40,336 nucleotides of DNA from Candidatus Staskawiczbacteria bacterium (lineage in GTDB: Bacteria > Patescibacteriota > Minisyncoccia > Minisyncoccales > Staskawiczbacteraceae), in NCBI GenBank assembly GCA_903845295.1, contig CAIMWV010000012.1, forward strand, positions 1 to 40,336, written 5' to 3'. The position numbers and the translations under genes are program-made. The notes under the pieces were generated by a model, which saw nothing but the letters and a program-made list of their open reading frames with translations, did no database searches and was not told the origin of the DNA. Position 1 is the stretch's first letter. Each line of letters begins with the position of its first letter. Positions 17,309-24,210 of the stretch are shown piece by piece.

Positions 17309-17569
17309 ATTGGTTGCAATTTTGAGGCGCTTCATCACGGTATCGATAGATCAGACCTACTGTCTAATAAGATTCGTTACGGAATTTACATATTTTTAAG
17401 CGAGAATTTGGAAAAATGAGGAGGTTTACCCTTGCGGTAAGCCGACGAATTTTTACAAATTTGTAGCAAAAATATGTAAATTGCAGTAGAAGTTTTATTA
17501 GACAGCAGGGCTATAATTCTGTACTACCCTATTTTATGAAATATTGAAGGCTTCAAAACTGCAACCAAT
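17309..17569 (+). ncRNA. Rod-shaped structured RNA, candidate 6S RNA
   Basis: About 261 nt fold into one long rod. The terminal stem pairs ATTGGTTGCA (17309-17318) perfectly with 17560-17569 and continues through TTTTGA/TCAAAA (17320-17325, 17553-17558) and CTTCA/TGAAG, about 24 pairs. An asymmetric central bubble follows (17335-17359 against 17506-17544), containing GCTATAAT on the 3' side. The apical arm has an 11-bp stem (17360-17370 with 17495-17505), a 15-bp perfect stem (17383-17397 with 17468-17482), a further 12/13 stem (17405-17417 with 17449-17461) and a hairpin (17423-17430 with 17436-17443). Terminal stem, large bubble and long closed arm are the 6S RNA plan, which binds and inhibits sigma70-RNA polymerase; 6S is normally 180-200 nt, so this is long. 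It could instead be a regulatory leader of the gene at 17608. Confidence 0.6.
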
Positions 17570-17607
17570 GTGATGGTTTGCGGGGACAAAAACAGGAGGG
17601 AACTGCC

Positions 17608-17826
17608 GTGGACGAGAACCAGAAAGGAATGCTACTCTTTGCTTTGATCATGCTTGGCATGCCAACGCTGGGGGTAGTTTCGTACTTGCTGTCAACGTGG
17701 TGGCTCAACCGGCGGGACAAACGACCGAAGCAGAAAAATCCTTCTGCCGCAGAGATTCGTGCCAACGCCGAAATCCTGGCCGCGGACGCCTTTGCCCGCG
17801 CGACCACCAACGAACCGCTCCCCTAA
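17608..17826 (+). CDS. Small single-helix membrane protein
   Basis: The 72-residue protein starts at GTG with AGGAGG seven bases upstream; an earlier in-frame TTG at 17578 would place the start before that site and is less likely. A membrane helix (about residues 8-29) is followed by a basic stretch (NRRDKRPKQKNPS) and an alanine-rich helix (AAEIRANAEILAADAFARATT). No family recognised. It lies 38 bp after the rod-shaped RNA and ends in a terminator. Confidence 0.6.
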   Translation: MDENQKGMLLFALIMLGMPTLGVVSYLLSTWWLNRRDKRPKQKNPSAAEIRANAEILAADAFARATTNEPLP

Positions 17827-17853
17827 CGAGAGCCACGCAACCAAGTTTCAAAG

Positions 17854-17884
17854 GGCGCCAGCATCTTGTTGGCGCCTGTTGTTT
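17854..17884 (+). terminator. Terminator after the 72-residue gene
   Basis: GGCGCCA pairs with TGGCGCC around a 9-nt loop, followed by TGTTGTTTT. Confidence 0.8.
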
Positions 17885-17903
17885 TACGGAAACTTCTACG
17901 GGG

Positions 17904-17931
17904 TTGAATTTGTATAGAAATCTGCTATACT
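17904..17931 (+). promoter_or_regulatory. Promoter of the holin-4-type gene
   Basis: TTGAAT (17904-17909) and TATACT (17926-17931), 16 bp apart. The ATG at 17940 is eight bases after the -10, so the mRNA is probably leaderless. Confidence 0.75.
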
Positions 17932-17939
17932 ATATAAAG

Positions 17940-18329
17940 ATGAATAAATTACTCTCTCAAATTATCGCGGCTATATTAGGTTTATGGCTGGCGACATTGT
18001 TTGTGCGTGGAGTGGTAATCAGGACATATCCCTCATCAAACTTTTTTGGTTTTAGTTTAAAATACCAATGGGAGATTATCGTAATTTTAGGAATTGTTCT
18101 GGGCCTGTTGAATTATTTTCTGAAGCCGGTTCTGAAAGGGTTATCTATGCCATTGGAATTAATCTCGCTTGGACTTTTCACGATAGTTATAAACATGGCT
18201 TTGTTATGGCTTTTAGATTTAATGTTTGACGAGCTTTCAGTCCCATTCTTCCTGCCCCTCTTATACACAACACTGATTATTTGTGGATTGAATCTTGTCA
18301 TCAGATTCTTTTTCGTAAAAAAATATTAA
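17940..18329 (+). CDS. Phage holin superfamily IV (PF04020-type) membrane protein
   Basis: The 129-residue protein has four membrane helices (about 7-25, 42-63, 68-95 and 100-126). The central NYFLKPVLKGLSMPLELISLGLFTIVINMALL is the signature of the holin-4 family, which is common on chromosomes and not evidence for a prophage. The start follows the promoter directly; longer upstream readings run back through the preceding terminator and are rejected. Role unknown. The gene is followed without a gap by a repeat element. Confidence 0.85.
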   Translation: MNKLLSQIIAAILGLWLATLFVRGVVIRTYPSSNFFGFSLKYQWEIIVILGIVLGLLNYFLKPVLKGLSMPLELISLGLFTIVINMALLWLLDLMFDELSVPFFLPLLYTTLIICGLNLVIRFFFVKKY

Positions 18330-18501
18330 GAAGCGAGCGAATAAATGAGTTCAGCGTAAATTAAGGGTAAAGGCATCGTCGCAAATTAGGTTAGTGTATA
18401 AGATATATCCAACCAAATTTGCGACGCAAACATCATTTGCTCCGCAAATGATGCCCGTAATTTCCGAAGCAATCTTGTTCGCCTCGCTCACAAGACCGTG
18501 A
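18330..18501 (+). repeat. Composite hairpin element ending on the secG start codon
   Basis: The whole intergenic space from just after the holin-4 stop to the secG GTG is element. It shares three blocks with 23050-23203: GTTCAGCGTAAAT (18349-18361), TTCCGAAGCAATCTTGTTCGC (18462-18482, one difference) and CGCTCACAAGACCGTGA (18485-18501, one difference). The GTG in the last block is the secG start. Between blocks lie two hairpins specific to this copy (18378-18392 with 18411-18425; 18431-18440 with 18444-18453). Confidence 0.8.
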
Positions 18502-18716
18502 ATACAATTTTATATTATACTCAACTCGCAGTATCTGTAATTTTAATTGTGCTTATCGCAATCCAGCAAAGAGGCGCAGCCCTGGGTGCCGGATTCGGCG
18601 GCGGTGGAGAAATTTATTCCACCAAGCGCGGAGCGCAAAAGAAAATATATTACGCCACAATCGCAGTAACGACCATTTTCCTTGTTTTGGGCGTATTAAA
18701 TATATTGATACCGTAA
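18498..18716 (+). CDS. secG: Preprotein translocase subunit SecG
   Basis: The 72-residue protein MNTILYYTQLAVSVILIVLIAIQQRGAALGAGFGGGGEIYSTKRGAQKKIYYATIAVTTIFLVLGVLNIL has the SecG plan: two membrane helices flanking a glycine-rich loop with QQRG..LG..FGG. and a TKRG segment. It stabilises the SecYEG channel. The start is GTG, fixed by the conserved N-terminal helix, and that GTG is part of the upstream repeat element. No Shine-Dalgarno is visible. The next gene begins 16 bp after the stop. Confidence 0.95.
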   Translation: MNTILYYTQLAVSVILIVLIAIQQRGAALGAGFGGGGEIYSTKRGAQKKIYYATIAVTTIFLVLGVLNILIP

Positions 18717-18732
18717 ACCTATCACTCAACAA

Positions 18733-20730
18733 ATGGCAAAGTTTCCTAAATTCTCTCAGTGGAAACAACTTTTTAAAGTATTAAAAAAAACTGAAAGAAT
18801 ATTTTTTTTAGTTCTTATTGTTTTGGCTGTTTTGAGTGCAACATACCTTGCAATTGATTTTTATATAAACAATACAAAATTGACTCCTGCTTACAGCGGA
18901 ACATATACAGAGGGGGTTGTCGGCCAGCCAAGATTTATAAATCCTATTTACGGAGAAACAAATGATGTTGACAGAACGTTGATTGACCTAATTTATTCCG
19001 GCCTGATGACTTACGACAAAGACGGAAAAATAGTGAACGATCTGACAAAAAACTATCAGATTTCAGGCGACGGTAAAACTTACACATTTCAATTGAAAGA
19101 TAATCTCTATTGGCAGGACGGAATACCGCTGACAGCCGATGATGTTATTTACACAATAAAAACAATTCAAAACTCAGATTATAAAAGTCCCTTAAGGGCG
19201 AATTGGATAGATGTCGAAATAAAAAAACTGTCTGACAAATCATTCACTCTGTCTCTTAACGCGCCCTATAACTCTTTTTTGGAAAACTGCACATTAAAAA
19301 TAATCCCCCAGCACATCTGGAAAAATATTTTGCCGGAAAGTTTTGCCTTATCTCCTTATAATCTCCAGCCAATCGGATCGGGCCCCTACACTCTTTCCAA
19401 TATGCAGGAAACCAATAATAGTTTTATAAAAAGCCTCATGCTGGCGGTCAACCATAAATATTACGGCAAATTGCCTTATATATCCGAAATTTATTTCAAA
19501 TTTTTCGGCAACAAAGACGACCTGATAAATGCTGCCAACCAAAAAACAATCGATGGATTCGATATCTCGGCATTACAGGACAATGAAGCCTCGGTAGAAA
19601 AGCAGGTGCGACAAGGTTGGACTACAAACGAAAAATTTGAAGTTTATTCTTTTTCCCTCCCAAGATATTTTGCCGTATTTTTCAACACCGACTCATCTAA
19701 AATTTTATCTGATACCGGTATAACGCAGGCTCTCAATTATTCAGTCAACAAGCAGGAGCTTTTATCTAAGATAGAAGATTCCTTCAAAGAAAAAATTTCT
19801 GTTGTCAATTCTCCGGTTCTGCCTGACTATTTTAACTATTCAGCCCCCACGGTAAGCTACAATTTTAATGTAGACCAAGCAAACAAACTTTTAGATAAAT
19901 CGGGATTTGTGGACTCAGGCAACGGGACCCGGGCGAAAGCAAACAACAAGAAGCCCGCCTTTCAATTTAAAAATTACCTGTCTATAGGATCAAAAGGAAA
20001 CGATGTTGTAGAACTCCAAGGATGTTTATCCAGATTAGACAACAGTTTTAAAACTCTTTTAGAGGGAGAGGCCAGCGGAAAATACGGGACAGGGACCGGT
20101 GATGCAGTTACTGCGTTCCAAAAGAAATATTTGCCTGATGTGCCAAGCACCGGCGAGGTTGGATCAGGTACCAGAAAAGAACTTAATGCATTGTGCCTCG
20201 CCCCACAAAATACTTCTGTACCACTGCAGTTCACTTTAACTACGATAAACCAGCCCCAATTGGTCCAAACAGCCAATCTTTTGAAAGATTATTGGCAGAA
20301 AGTCGGAGCGTCAGTCCAAATAAAAACAGTAGAACTTTCAGAGTTGAAAGATATTATTAAGAACAGAGATTATGATGCCCTGCTTTACGGCGAGGCCTTT
20401 GGAAGCTTGCCGGATTTATATCCATTTTGGTATTCTGAACAAATAAATGACCCGGGATTAAATCTTTCAGAATATCAGAACAAAAAAGCTGACCAGTTAC
20501 TGAAAGACGCCAGAGAATCTTTAGACGACCCTACCAAGTCTCAAAAATATGAAAGTTTGCAAGACATAATACTTACAGACGCCCCTGCCCTATTTTTGTA
20601 TAATCCTGATTATCTCTATTGGGTTTCTGAAAAAGTAAATGGGATCGACACAACAAAAATAGTTGATCCGGCAAAAAGATTCGAAAATATTCAAAATTGG
20701 TATGTCCAAACCCACAGAGTTTGGAAGTAA
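18733..20730 (+). CDS. ABC-type peptide-binding protein (SBP family 5) with nested peptidoglycan-binding domain
   Basis: The 665-residue protein has a cytoplasmic basic start, one membrane helix (~25-43) acting as signal anchor, then the family 5 substrate-binding fold (GTYTEGVVGQPRFINPIY...NDVDRTLIDLIYSGLMTYDKDGKIV..L...Y.ISGDGKTYTFQLKDNLYWQDGIPLTADDVIYTI). At residues ~413-490 a peptidoglycan-binding domain 1 (YLSIGSKGNDVVELQGCL...GTGDAVTAFQKKYL...GEVGSGTRKELNAL) interrupts the fold, which resumes at LTTINQPQLVQTANLLKDYWQKVG. It is probably tethered to membrane and wall and feeds peptides to a transporter encoded elsewhere. The last twelve codons are repeated downstream of an element at 20905-20940. 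Confidence 0.88.
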   Translation: MAKFPKFSQWKQLFKVLKKTERIFFLVLIVLAVLSATYLAIDFYINNTKLTPAYSGTYTEGVVGQPRFINPIYGETNDVDRTLIDLIYSGLMTYDKDGKIVNDLTKNYQISGDGKTYTFQLKDNLYWQDGIPLTADDVIYTIKTIQNSDYKSPLRANWIDVEIKKLSDKSFTLSLNAPYNSFLENCTLKIIPQHIWKNILPESFALSPYNLQPIGSGPYTLSNMQETNNSFIKSLMLAVNHKYYGKLPYISEIYFKFFGNKDDLINAANQKTIDGFDISALQDNEASVEKQVRQGWTTNEKFEVYSFSLPRYFAVFFNTDSSKILSDTGITQALNYSVNKQELLSKIEDSFKEKISVVNSPVLPDYFNYSAPTVSYNFNVDQANKLLDKSGFVDSGNGTRAKANNKKPAFQFKNYLSIGSKGNDVVELQGCLSRLDNSFKTLLEGEASGKYGTGTGDAVTAFQKKYLPDVPSTGEVGSGTRKELNALCLAPQNTSVPLQFTLTTINQPQLVQTANLLKDYWQKVGASVQIKTVELSELKDIIKNRDYDALLYGEAFGSLPDLYPFWYSEQINDPGLNLSEYQNKKADQLLKDARESLDDPTKSQKYESLQDIILTDAPALFLYNPDYLYWVSEKVNGIDTTKIVDPAKRFENIQNWYVQTHRVWK

Positions 20731-20740
20731 CAATTTTATA

Positions 20741-20904
20741 GGAGGGGTCGGGAGGAAGGATTCCTCCCGTATAGGAAATTATTCAAAACCGAGGGTTTTG
20801 AAGGAGTGAGCCGGTAGCCTGAAAGAGCGCGCCGAGCGAAGGGTCGCGAGATTTATCTGCGAAGCGGAAAATCCCGACCTAGCGAGGCGAAAAGGCGAAC
20901 GACG
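20741..20904 (+). repeat. Small hairpin element behind the peptide-binding protein gene (copy 2)
   Basis: About 164 bp from GGAGGGGTCGGG to GGCGAACGACG. It shares its first ~85 bases with 84-208 (minus strand). Hairpins: 20750-20757 with 20761-20768, and 20782-20790 with 20794-20802. The second stem has C-G where copy 1 has A-T. The 52-base block 20834-20885 recurs inverted at 23139-23191 with one substitution and one indel. No gene inside. Confidence 0.8.
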
Positions 20905-20940
20905 AATTGGTACGTGCAAACCCATAGAGTCTGGAAATAA
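20905..20940 (+). pseudogene. Second copy of the peptide-binding protein's C-terminal codons
   Basis: These 36 bases encode NWYVQTHRVWK and a stop, identical in protein to 20695-20730. The DNA differs at five positions, all synonymous third bases (TAT/TAC, GTC/GTG, CAC/CAT, GTT/GTC, AAG/AAA). There is no start codon or remaining gene, so it is a stranded 3' end. Confidence 0.9.
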
Positions 20941-20956
20941 TATTTCAGTGAAAATT

Positions 20957-21040
20957 GCCGCGGTGGTGAAATTGGCAAACACGCTAGCTTCAGGAGCTAG
21001 TGCCCTTAAAAGCTTGTGGGTTCAAATCCCACCCGCGGCA
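20957..21040 (+). tRNA. tRNA-Leu(CAG)
   Basis: Acceptor GCCGCGG/CCGCGGC, discriminator A, D-arm with GGTGAAATTGG, anticodon loop TTCAGGA (anticodon CAG, reads CUG), a long variable arm (TGCCCTTAAAAGCTT) and T-arm GTGGGTTCAAATCCCAC. CCA is not encoded. It begins 16 bases after the stranded gene tail. Confidence 0.96.
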
Positions 21041-21104
21041 CACTTTAATTCACAGCTTCAGTATAAGCTAAAAAAAATAATTCTCTAAAAAATAATTAAT
21101 ATAG

Positions 21105-21133
21105 TTAACATCCTTCCATAAAATTTTTATAAT
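21105..21133 (+). promoter_or_regulatory. RNase J promoter
   Basis: TTAACA (21105-21110) and TATAAT (21128-21133) are 17 bp apart. Transcription would begin near 21140, right at the in-frame GTG. Confidence 0.75.
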
Positions 21134-21140
21134 AAGAAGG

Positions 21141-22958
21141 GTGCAAAAAAATATGATGATACAAAAACCCCTAGCCACTGCTAGGAAACCCTTCGGGACC
21201 CAAAGAGTTCCTCCTCAAGGTAAACAAAGTCCTGCGCCGGCGAGAAGTTGGCATGAGGCAAATCCTGTGCCAAAAAAAGTTTGGCGGCAAGATAACAGCT
21301 TAAAAATAATTCCTCTCGGAGGATGCGAAGAGGTCGGAAGAAATATGACCTGTTTTGAATATGGACAAGATATTGTAATCCTAGATATGGGATTGCAGTT
21401 TCCCGAAGAAGATATGCCGGGAATTGATTATGTAATTCCAAATGTTGAATATTTGAAAGGAAAAGAAAAAAATATCCGCGGGGTTATATTTTCCCACGGC
21501 CACTTAGACCATATCGGAGCTGCGCCAATTTTGCTCAACCAGCTGGGAAACCCGCAAATAATCGGTAGGCCCTTAACCTTGGAAATGGTAAAGCACCGGG
21601 TTGAAGACACATATCACGGAGCTTCAAAAAAATTAAAAACAGTTTATGTAAAAGATATTCACGAAAAAATGAGCTTGGGGGCTTTTACGTTAAGCTTCTT
21701 CCCGATCGACCACAGCGTTATGGATGCAATGGGAATTATTTTAGAAACTCCTGTGGCAACAGTTTTGCATCCTGGAGACTGGACGATTGAAAAAAGCCCG
21801 GCCAGCGGAAAAGCTATAGATTATTCTCATTTGGCCCGATTAAAAAGGCCGACCATTTTAATGTTGGAATCGTTGGGAGCTACGAACTCCGAAGAACAGG
21901 TTACAGAAGAAAAAATGTTGAAAAATCTGTATATGTTGATAACAAAAGCTCCCGGCAGAACCATTATCACCACTTTTTCTTCGCAGATCCAGAGAATAAG
22001 ACAAATTTTGGAATTCGCCGCGCAAAACAATAAAAAAGTTGCTCTCGATGGTTTTTCAATGAAATTAAATATTGAGCTTGCTACAAAGTTAGGTTATATA
22101 AAAATTCCTAAAGGAGTTATAATCACAACCGACAAGGCTCATGGTTATCCTGATAATAAAGTTATTATAATTTGCACCGGAGGACAGGGAGAAGAAATGG
22201 CTGCTCTTTCAAGAATTGTTGCAGGAAACCATCGCTTTATTAAAATCAAAAAAGAAGACACCGTTATTTTTTCTTCATCTGTAATACCGGGCAACGAACG
22301 CACAGTCCAGCGGGTGAAAGACAACCTTTACCGCCAATCTGACAATGTTTATCACTCAGACATTATTGATGTGCACATTTCGGGACACAGCAACATAGAG
22401 GGCATAAAACAAATGCTAAAAGAAATTAGGCCGGATTATTTCATCCCTGTTTATGCCAACCATTATTTCCTGAAAGAAGCGGCCAAAATTGCCCAAGGAA
22501 TAGGATTTAGAAAGGACAAAATATTTGTACCGGATAACGGATCTATCATAAAATTCACCAATCGCGAAGCCGGAATATTAAAAGAAAAAGCGCCGACAAG
22601 TTATGTTTTTGTCGACGGCTTAGGCGTAGGAGATGTTGGAGAAATTGTTTTGAGAGACCGCCAAATGCTGGCTGAAGACGGGATGTTTGTGATTGTGGCC
22701 GTGATAGACAAGCAAACCGGCAGGGTAAAAGGAAGCCCGGATATTATCTCGCGCGGATTCGTTTATTTGAGAGAATCAAAAGATCTGCTCAGCCAAACAC
22801 GCAAAAAAGTAATTGAGATTGTAGACAAATCAGCCGGCCATGGAGGCCCTGTGAACTGGACATATGTGAAAGATGAATTAAGAAACAAAATCGGCGACTT
22901 CTTGAACACTAAAACCTCTAGGCGTCCTATGATTCTGCCTGTCGTGATAGAAGTTTAA
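21141..22958 (+). CDS. rnj: Ribonuclease J
   Basis: The protein (605 residues from GTG 21141; 601 from ATG 21153) has a basic, proline-rich N-terminal extension (~40 residues) and then the metallo-beta-lactamase core: IIPLGGCEEVGRNM, the zinc motif SHGHLDHIG (~118-126), PIDHSVMDA and LHPGDWTI. The beta-CASP domain follows (FSSQIQRIRQIL, TGGQGEEMAALSRI, SSSVIPGNE, HISGHSNIEG) and a C-terminal domain ends PMILPVVIEV. It is the main 5'-3' exo/endonuclease in bacteria lacking RNase E. The promoter places the RNA start at the GTG, which favours a leaderless GTG start; the ATG at 21153 is the alternative. The final nine codons are duplicated downstream at 23008-23037. Confidence 0.95.
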   Translation: MQKNMMIQKPLATARKPFGTQRVPPQGKQSPAPARSWHEANPVPKKVWRQDNSLKIIPLGGCEEVGRNMTCFEYGQDIVILDMGLQFPEEDMPGIDYVIPNVEYLKGKEKNIRGVIFSHGHLDHIGAAPILLNQLGNPQIIGRPLTLEMVKHRVEDTYHGASKKLKTVYVKDIHEKMSLGAFTLSFFPIDHSVMDAMGIILETPVATVLHPGDWTIEKSPASGKAIDYSHLARLKRPTILMLESLGATNSEEQVTEEKMLKNLYMLITKAPGRTIITTFSSQIQRIRQILEFAAQNNKKVALDGFSMKLNIELATKLGYIKIPKGVIITTDKAHGYPDNKVIIICTGGQGEEMAALSRIVAGNHRFIKIKKEDTVIFSSSVIPGNERTVQRVKDNLYRQSDNVYHSDIIDVHISGHSNIEGIKQMLKEIRPDYFIPVYANHYFLKEAAKIAQGIGFRKDKIFVPDNGSIIKFTNREAGILKEKAPTSYVFVDGLGVGDVGEIVLRDRQMLAEDGMFVIVAVIDKQTGRVKGSPDIISRGFVYLRESKDLLSQTRKKVIEIVDKSAGHGGPVNWTYVKDELRNKIGDFLNTKTSRRPMILPVVIEV

Positions 22959-23008
22959 GAAGGCCGACTTGCCCCGTTAAATCTGAGCGAAGCGAGTATT
23001 TAACGGGG
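22959..23008 (+). repeat. Short hairpin element behind RNase J
   Basis: About 50 bp between the RNase J stop and the second copy of its tail. It is mostly a perfect 11-bp stem, CCCCGTTAAAT (22972-22982) with 22998-23008, whose loop reads GAGCGAAGCGAG, a word typical of the other elements in this window. It has no U-run, so it is a poor terminator. Confidence 0.75.
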
Positions 23009-23037
23009 TGATACTTCCAGTTGTCATTGAAGTATAG
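23008..23037 (+). pseudogene. Second copy of the RNase J C-terminal codons
   Basis: From GTG at 23008 these ten codons encode (M/V)ILPVVIEV and a stop, matching 22929-22958. Seven of the eight codons for ILPVVIEV differ from the upstream copy at the third base only; the eighth (GAA) is the same. ATG became GTG and TAA became TAG. No amino-acid change occurs in ILPVVIEV. Confidence 0.9.
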
Positions 23038-23049
23038 TAAAATAGAAAT

Positions 23050-23203
23050 TAGATAAAAGCGACGGATAAGGTGTTCAGCGTAAATCAGACCCTCAATGTA
23101 TGAAATATATCTGGGTCTGACTTCCGAAGCAATCTTATTCGCTAGGTCGGGATTTTCCGCTTCGCGGATAAATCTCGCGACCCTTTCGCTCACACGACCG
23201 TGA
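23050..23203 (+). repeat. Composite hairpin element ending on the trpS start codon
   Basis: Shares GTTCAGCGTAAAT (23073-23085), TTCCGAAGCAATCTTATTCGC (23122-23142) and CGCTCACACGACCGTGA (23187-23203) with the secG element at 18330-18501. The final GTG is the trpS start. Copy-specific hairpins lie between blocks: 23086-23092 with 23113-23119, and GGTCGGGATTT...CCGCTTCGCGG...AATCTCGCGACC. The block 23139-23191 is the inverted copy of 20834-20885. Confidence 0.8.
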
Positions 23204-24177
23204 GAATTTTTTCAGGGATCCGCCCCACCGGCGGCCTGCATATAGGTAATTATTTAGGAGCCATAAAGCAATGGATTGCTCTGCAAGAAAAAAATGAGTG
23301 CGTTTTTTGCATAGTTGATTTGCATGCAATAACCACTCCATACGAACCAAAGGAACTGCAAAAGAATATTTTGGAGGCGACGGCAATTTACCTGGCTGCC
23401 GGAATAGATCCTGAAAAATCAATAATTTTTGTGCAATCAGAAGTAAAAGAACATGCCGAACTGGCTTGGCTTTTAGGTACTATAACGCCGATGGGAGAAC
23501 TTTCAAGGATGACCCAATTCAAGGAAAAATCAAAGCAACACAAAGATTATATAAATGCCGGGCTGTTCAACTACCCTGTCTTGATGGCGGCGGACATCCT
23601 TTTATACAAAAGCCAGGCTGTTCCTGTCGGCAAAGATCAAGAACAGCATGTTGAGCTCGCCAGAACTATCGCTAAAAAATTCAATCTAAATTTCGGCAAA
23701 ATTTTCCCGGAGCCGGAAACAATTCTTCCCAAGGTCGGGGCCAAAATAATGAGTTTAACAGACCCTAAAAAGAAAATGTCTAAATCTGACGACCCAAAAA
23801 GCTGCATTTCCCTTTTTGATTCGCCAGAAGACATCCAGAAAAAAATAATGTCGGCGGAAACCGATTCCGGCAAAGAAATAATTTATAACGTCACAAAAAA
23901 ACCTGGCATTTCTAATCTTCTGACCATATACAGTCTGCTGACCGATAAATCGACCCAGGAACTTGAAAAACAATTCAAAGGCAAAGGTTACGGAGACTTC
24001 AAAAAAGCTTTAGCTAAGGTTTTAATCGATTATTTAGAGCCCTTCCGCAGAAAACAAAAAGAATTACAGACAAGGGATGTTTATGTAAAAGATATTCTGA
24101 ACAAAGGCGCATCAAGGGCAAGAATAATCGCCCAGTCAACAATGCAGGAAGTCCGCGAAAAAATGGGACTGATTTAG
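23200..24177 (+). CDS. trpS: Tryptophanyl-tRNA synthetase
   Basis: The 325-residue protein begins at GTG with RIFSGIRPTGGLHIGNYLGAIKQW, the class I HIGH-type motif (HIGN, ~14-17), and contains KKKMSKSDD (KMSKS motif, ~192). Length is normal for bacterial TrpRS. It charges tRNA-Trp in the cytoplasm. The family N-terminus fixes the start on the GTG that closes the upstream repeat element; no Shine-Dalgarno and no promoter are visible in the element, so it may depend on RNase J read-through. Confidence 0.97.
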   Translation: MRIFSGIRPTGGLHIGNYLGAIKQWIALQEKNECVFCIVDLHAITTPYEPKELQKNILEATAIYLAAGIDPEKSIIFVQSEVKEHAELAWLLGTITPMGELSRMTQFKEKSKQHKDYINAGLFNYPVLMAADILLYKSQAVPVGKDQEQHVELARTIAKKFNLNFGKIFPEPETILPKVGAKIMSLTDPKKKMSKSDDPKSCISLFDSPEDIQKKIMSAETDSGKEIIYNVTKKPGISNLLTIYSLLTDKSTQELEKQFKGKGYGDFKKALAKVLIDYLEPFRRKQKELQTRDVYVKDILNKGASRARIIAQSTMQEVREKMGLI

Positions 24178-24210
24178 TTGGTAGTGAGTAGTTTGCAGTG
24201 AGTAATAAAA

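Noticed and set aside
17940-18329. Prophage, because of a holin-family protein
   Set aside because: This holin-4 family is widespread on chromosomes, and no other phage gene is nearby.
22929-23037. Simple target-site duplication as the origin of the repeated gene tails
   Set aside because: A target duplication starts identical, and later changes in the silent copy would not fall almost only on synonymous third positions. A strain-mixing assembly error remains possible and is listed as a check.
22927-23193. Minus-strand frame of 88 codons across the RNase J/trpS gap (SERVARFIREAENPDLANKIASE...)
   Set aside because: It runs through the repeat element and into the 3' end of rnj on the opposite strand. 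The shared module in other copies is interrupted by stops or frame changes, so a conserved peptide is not supported.
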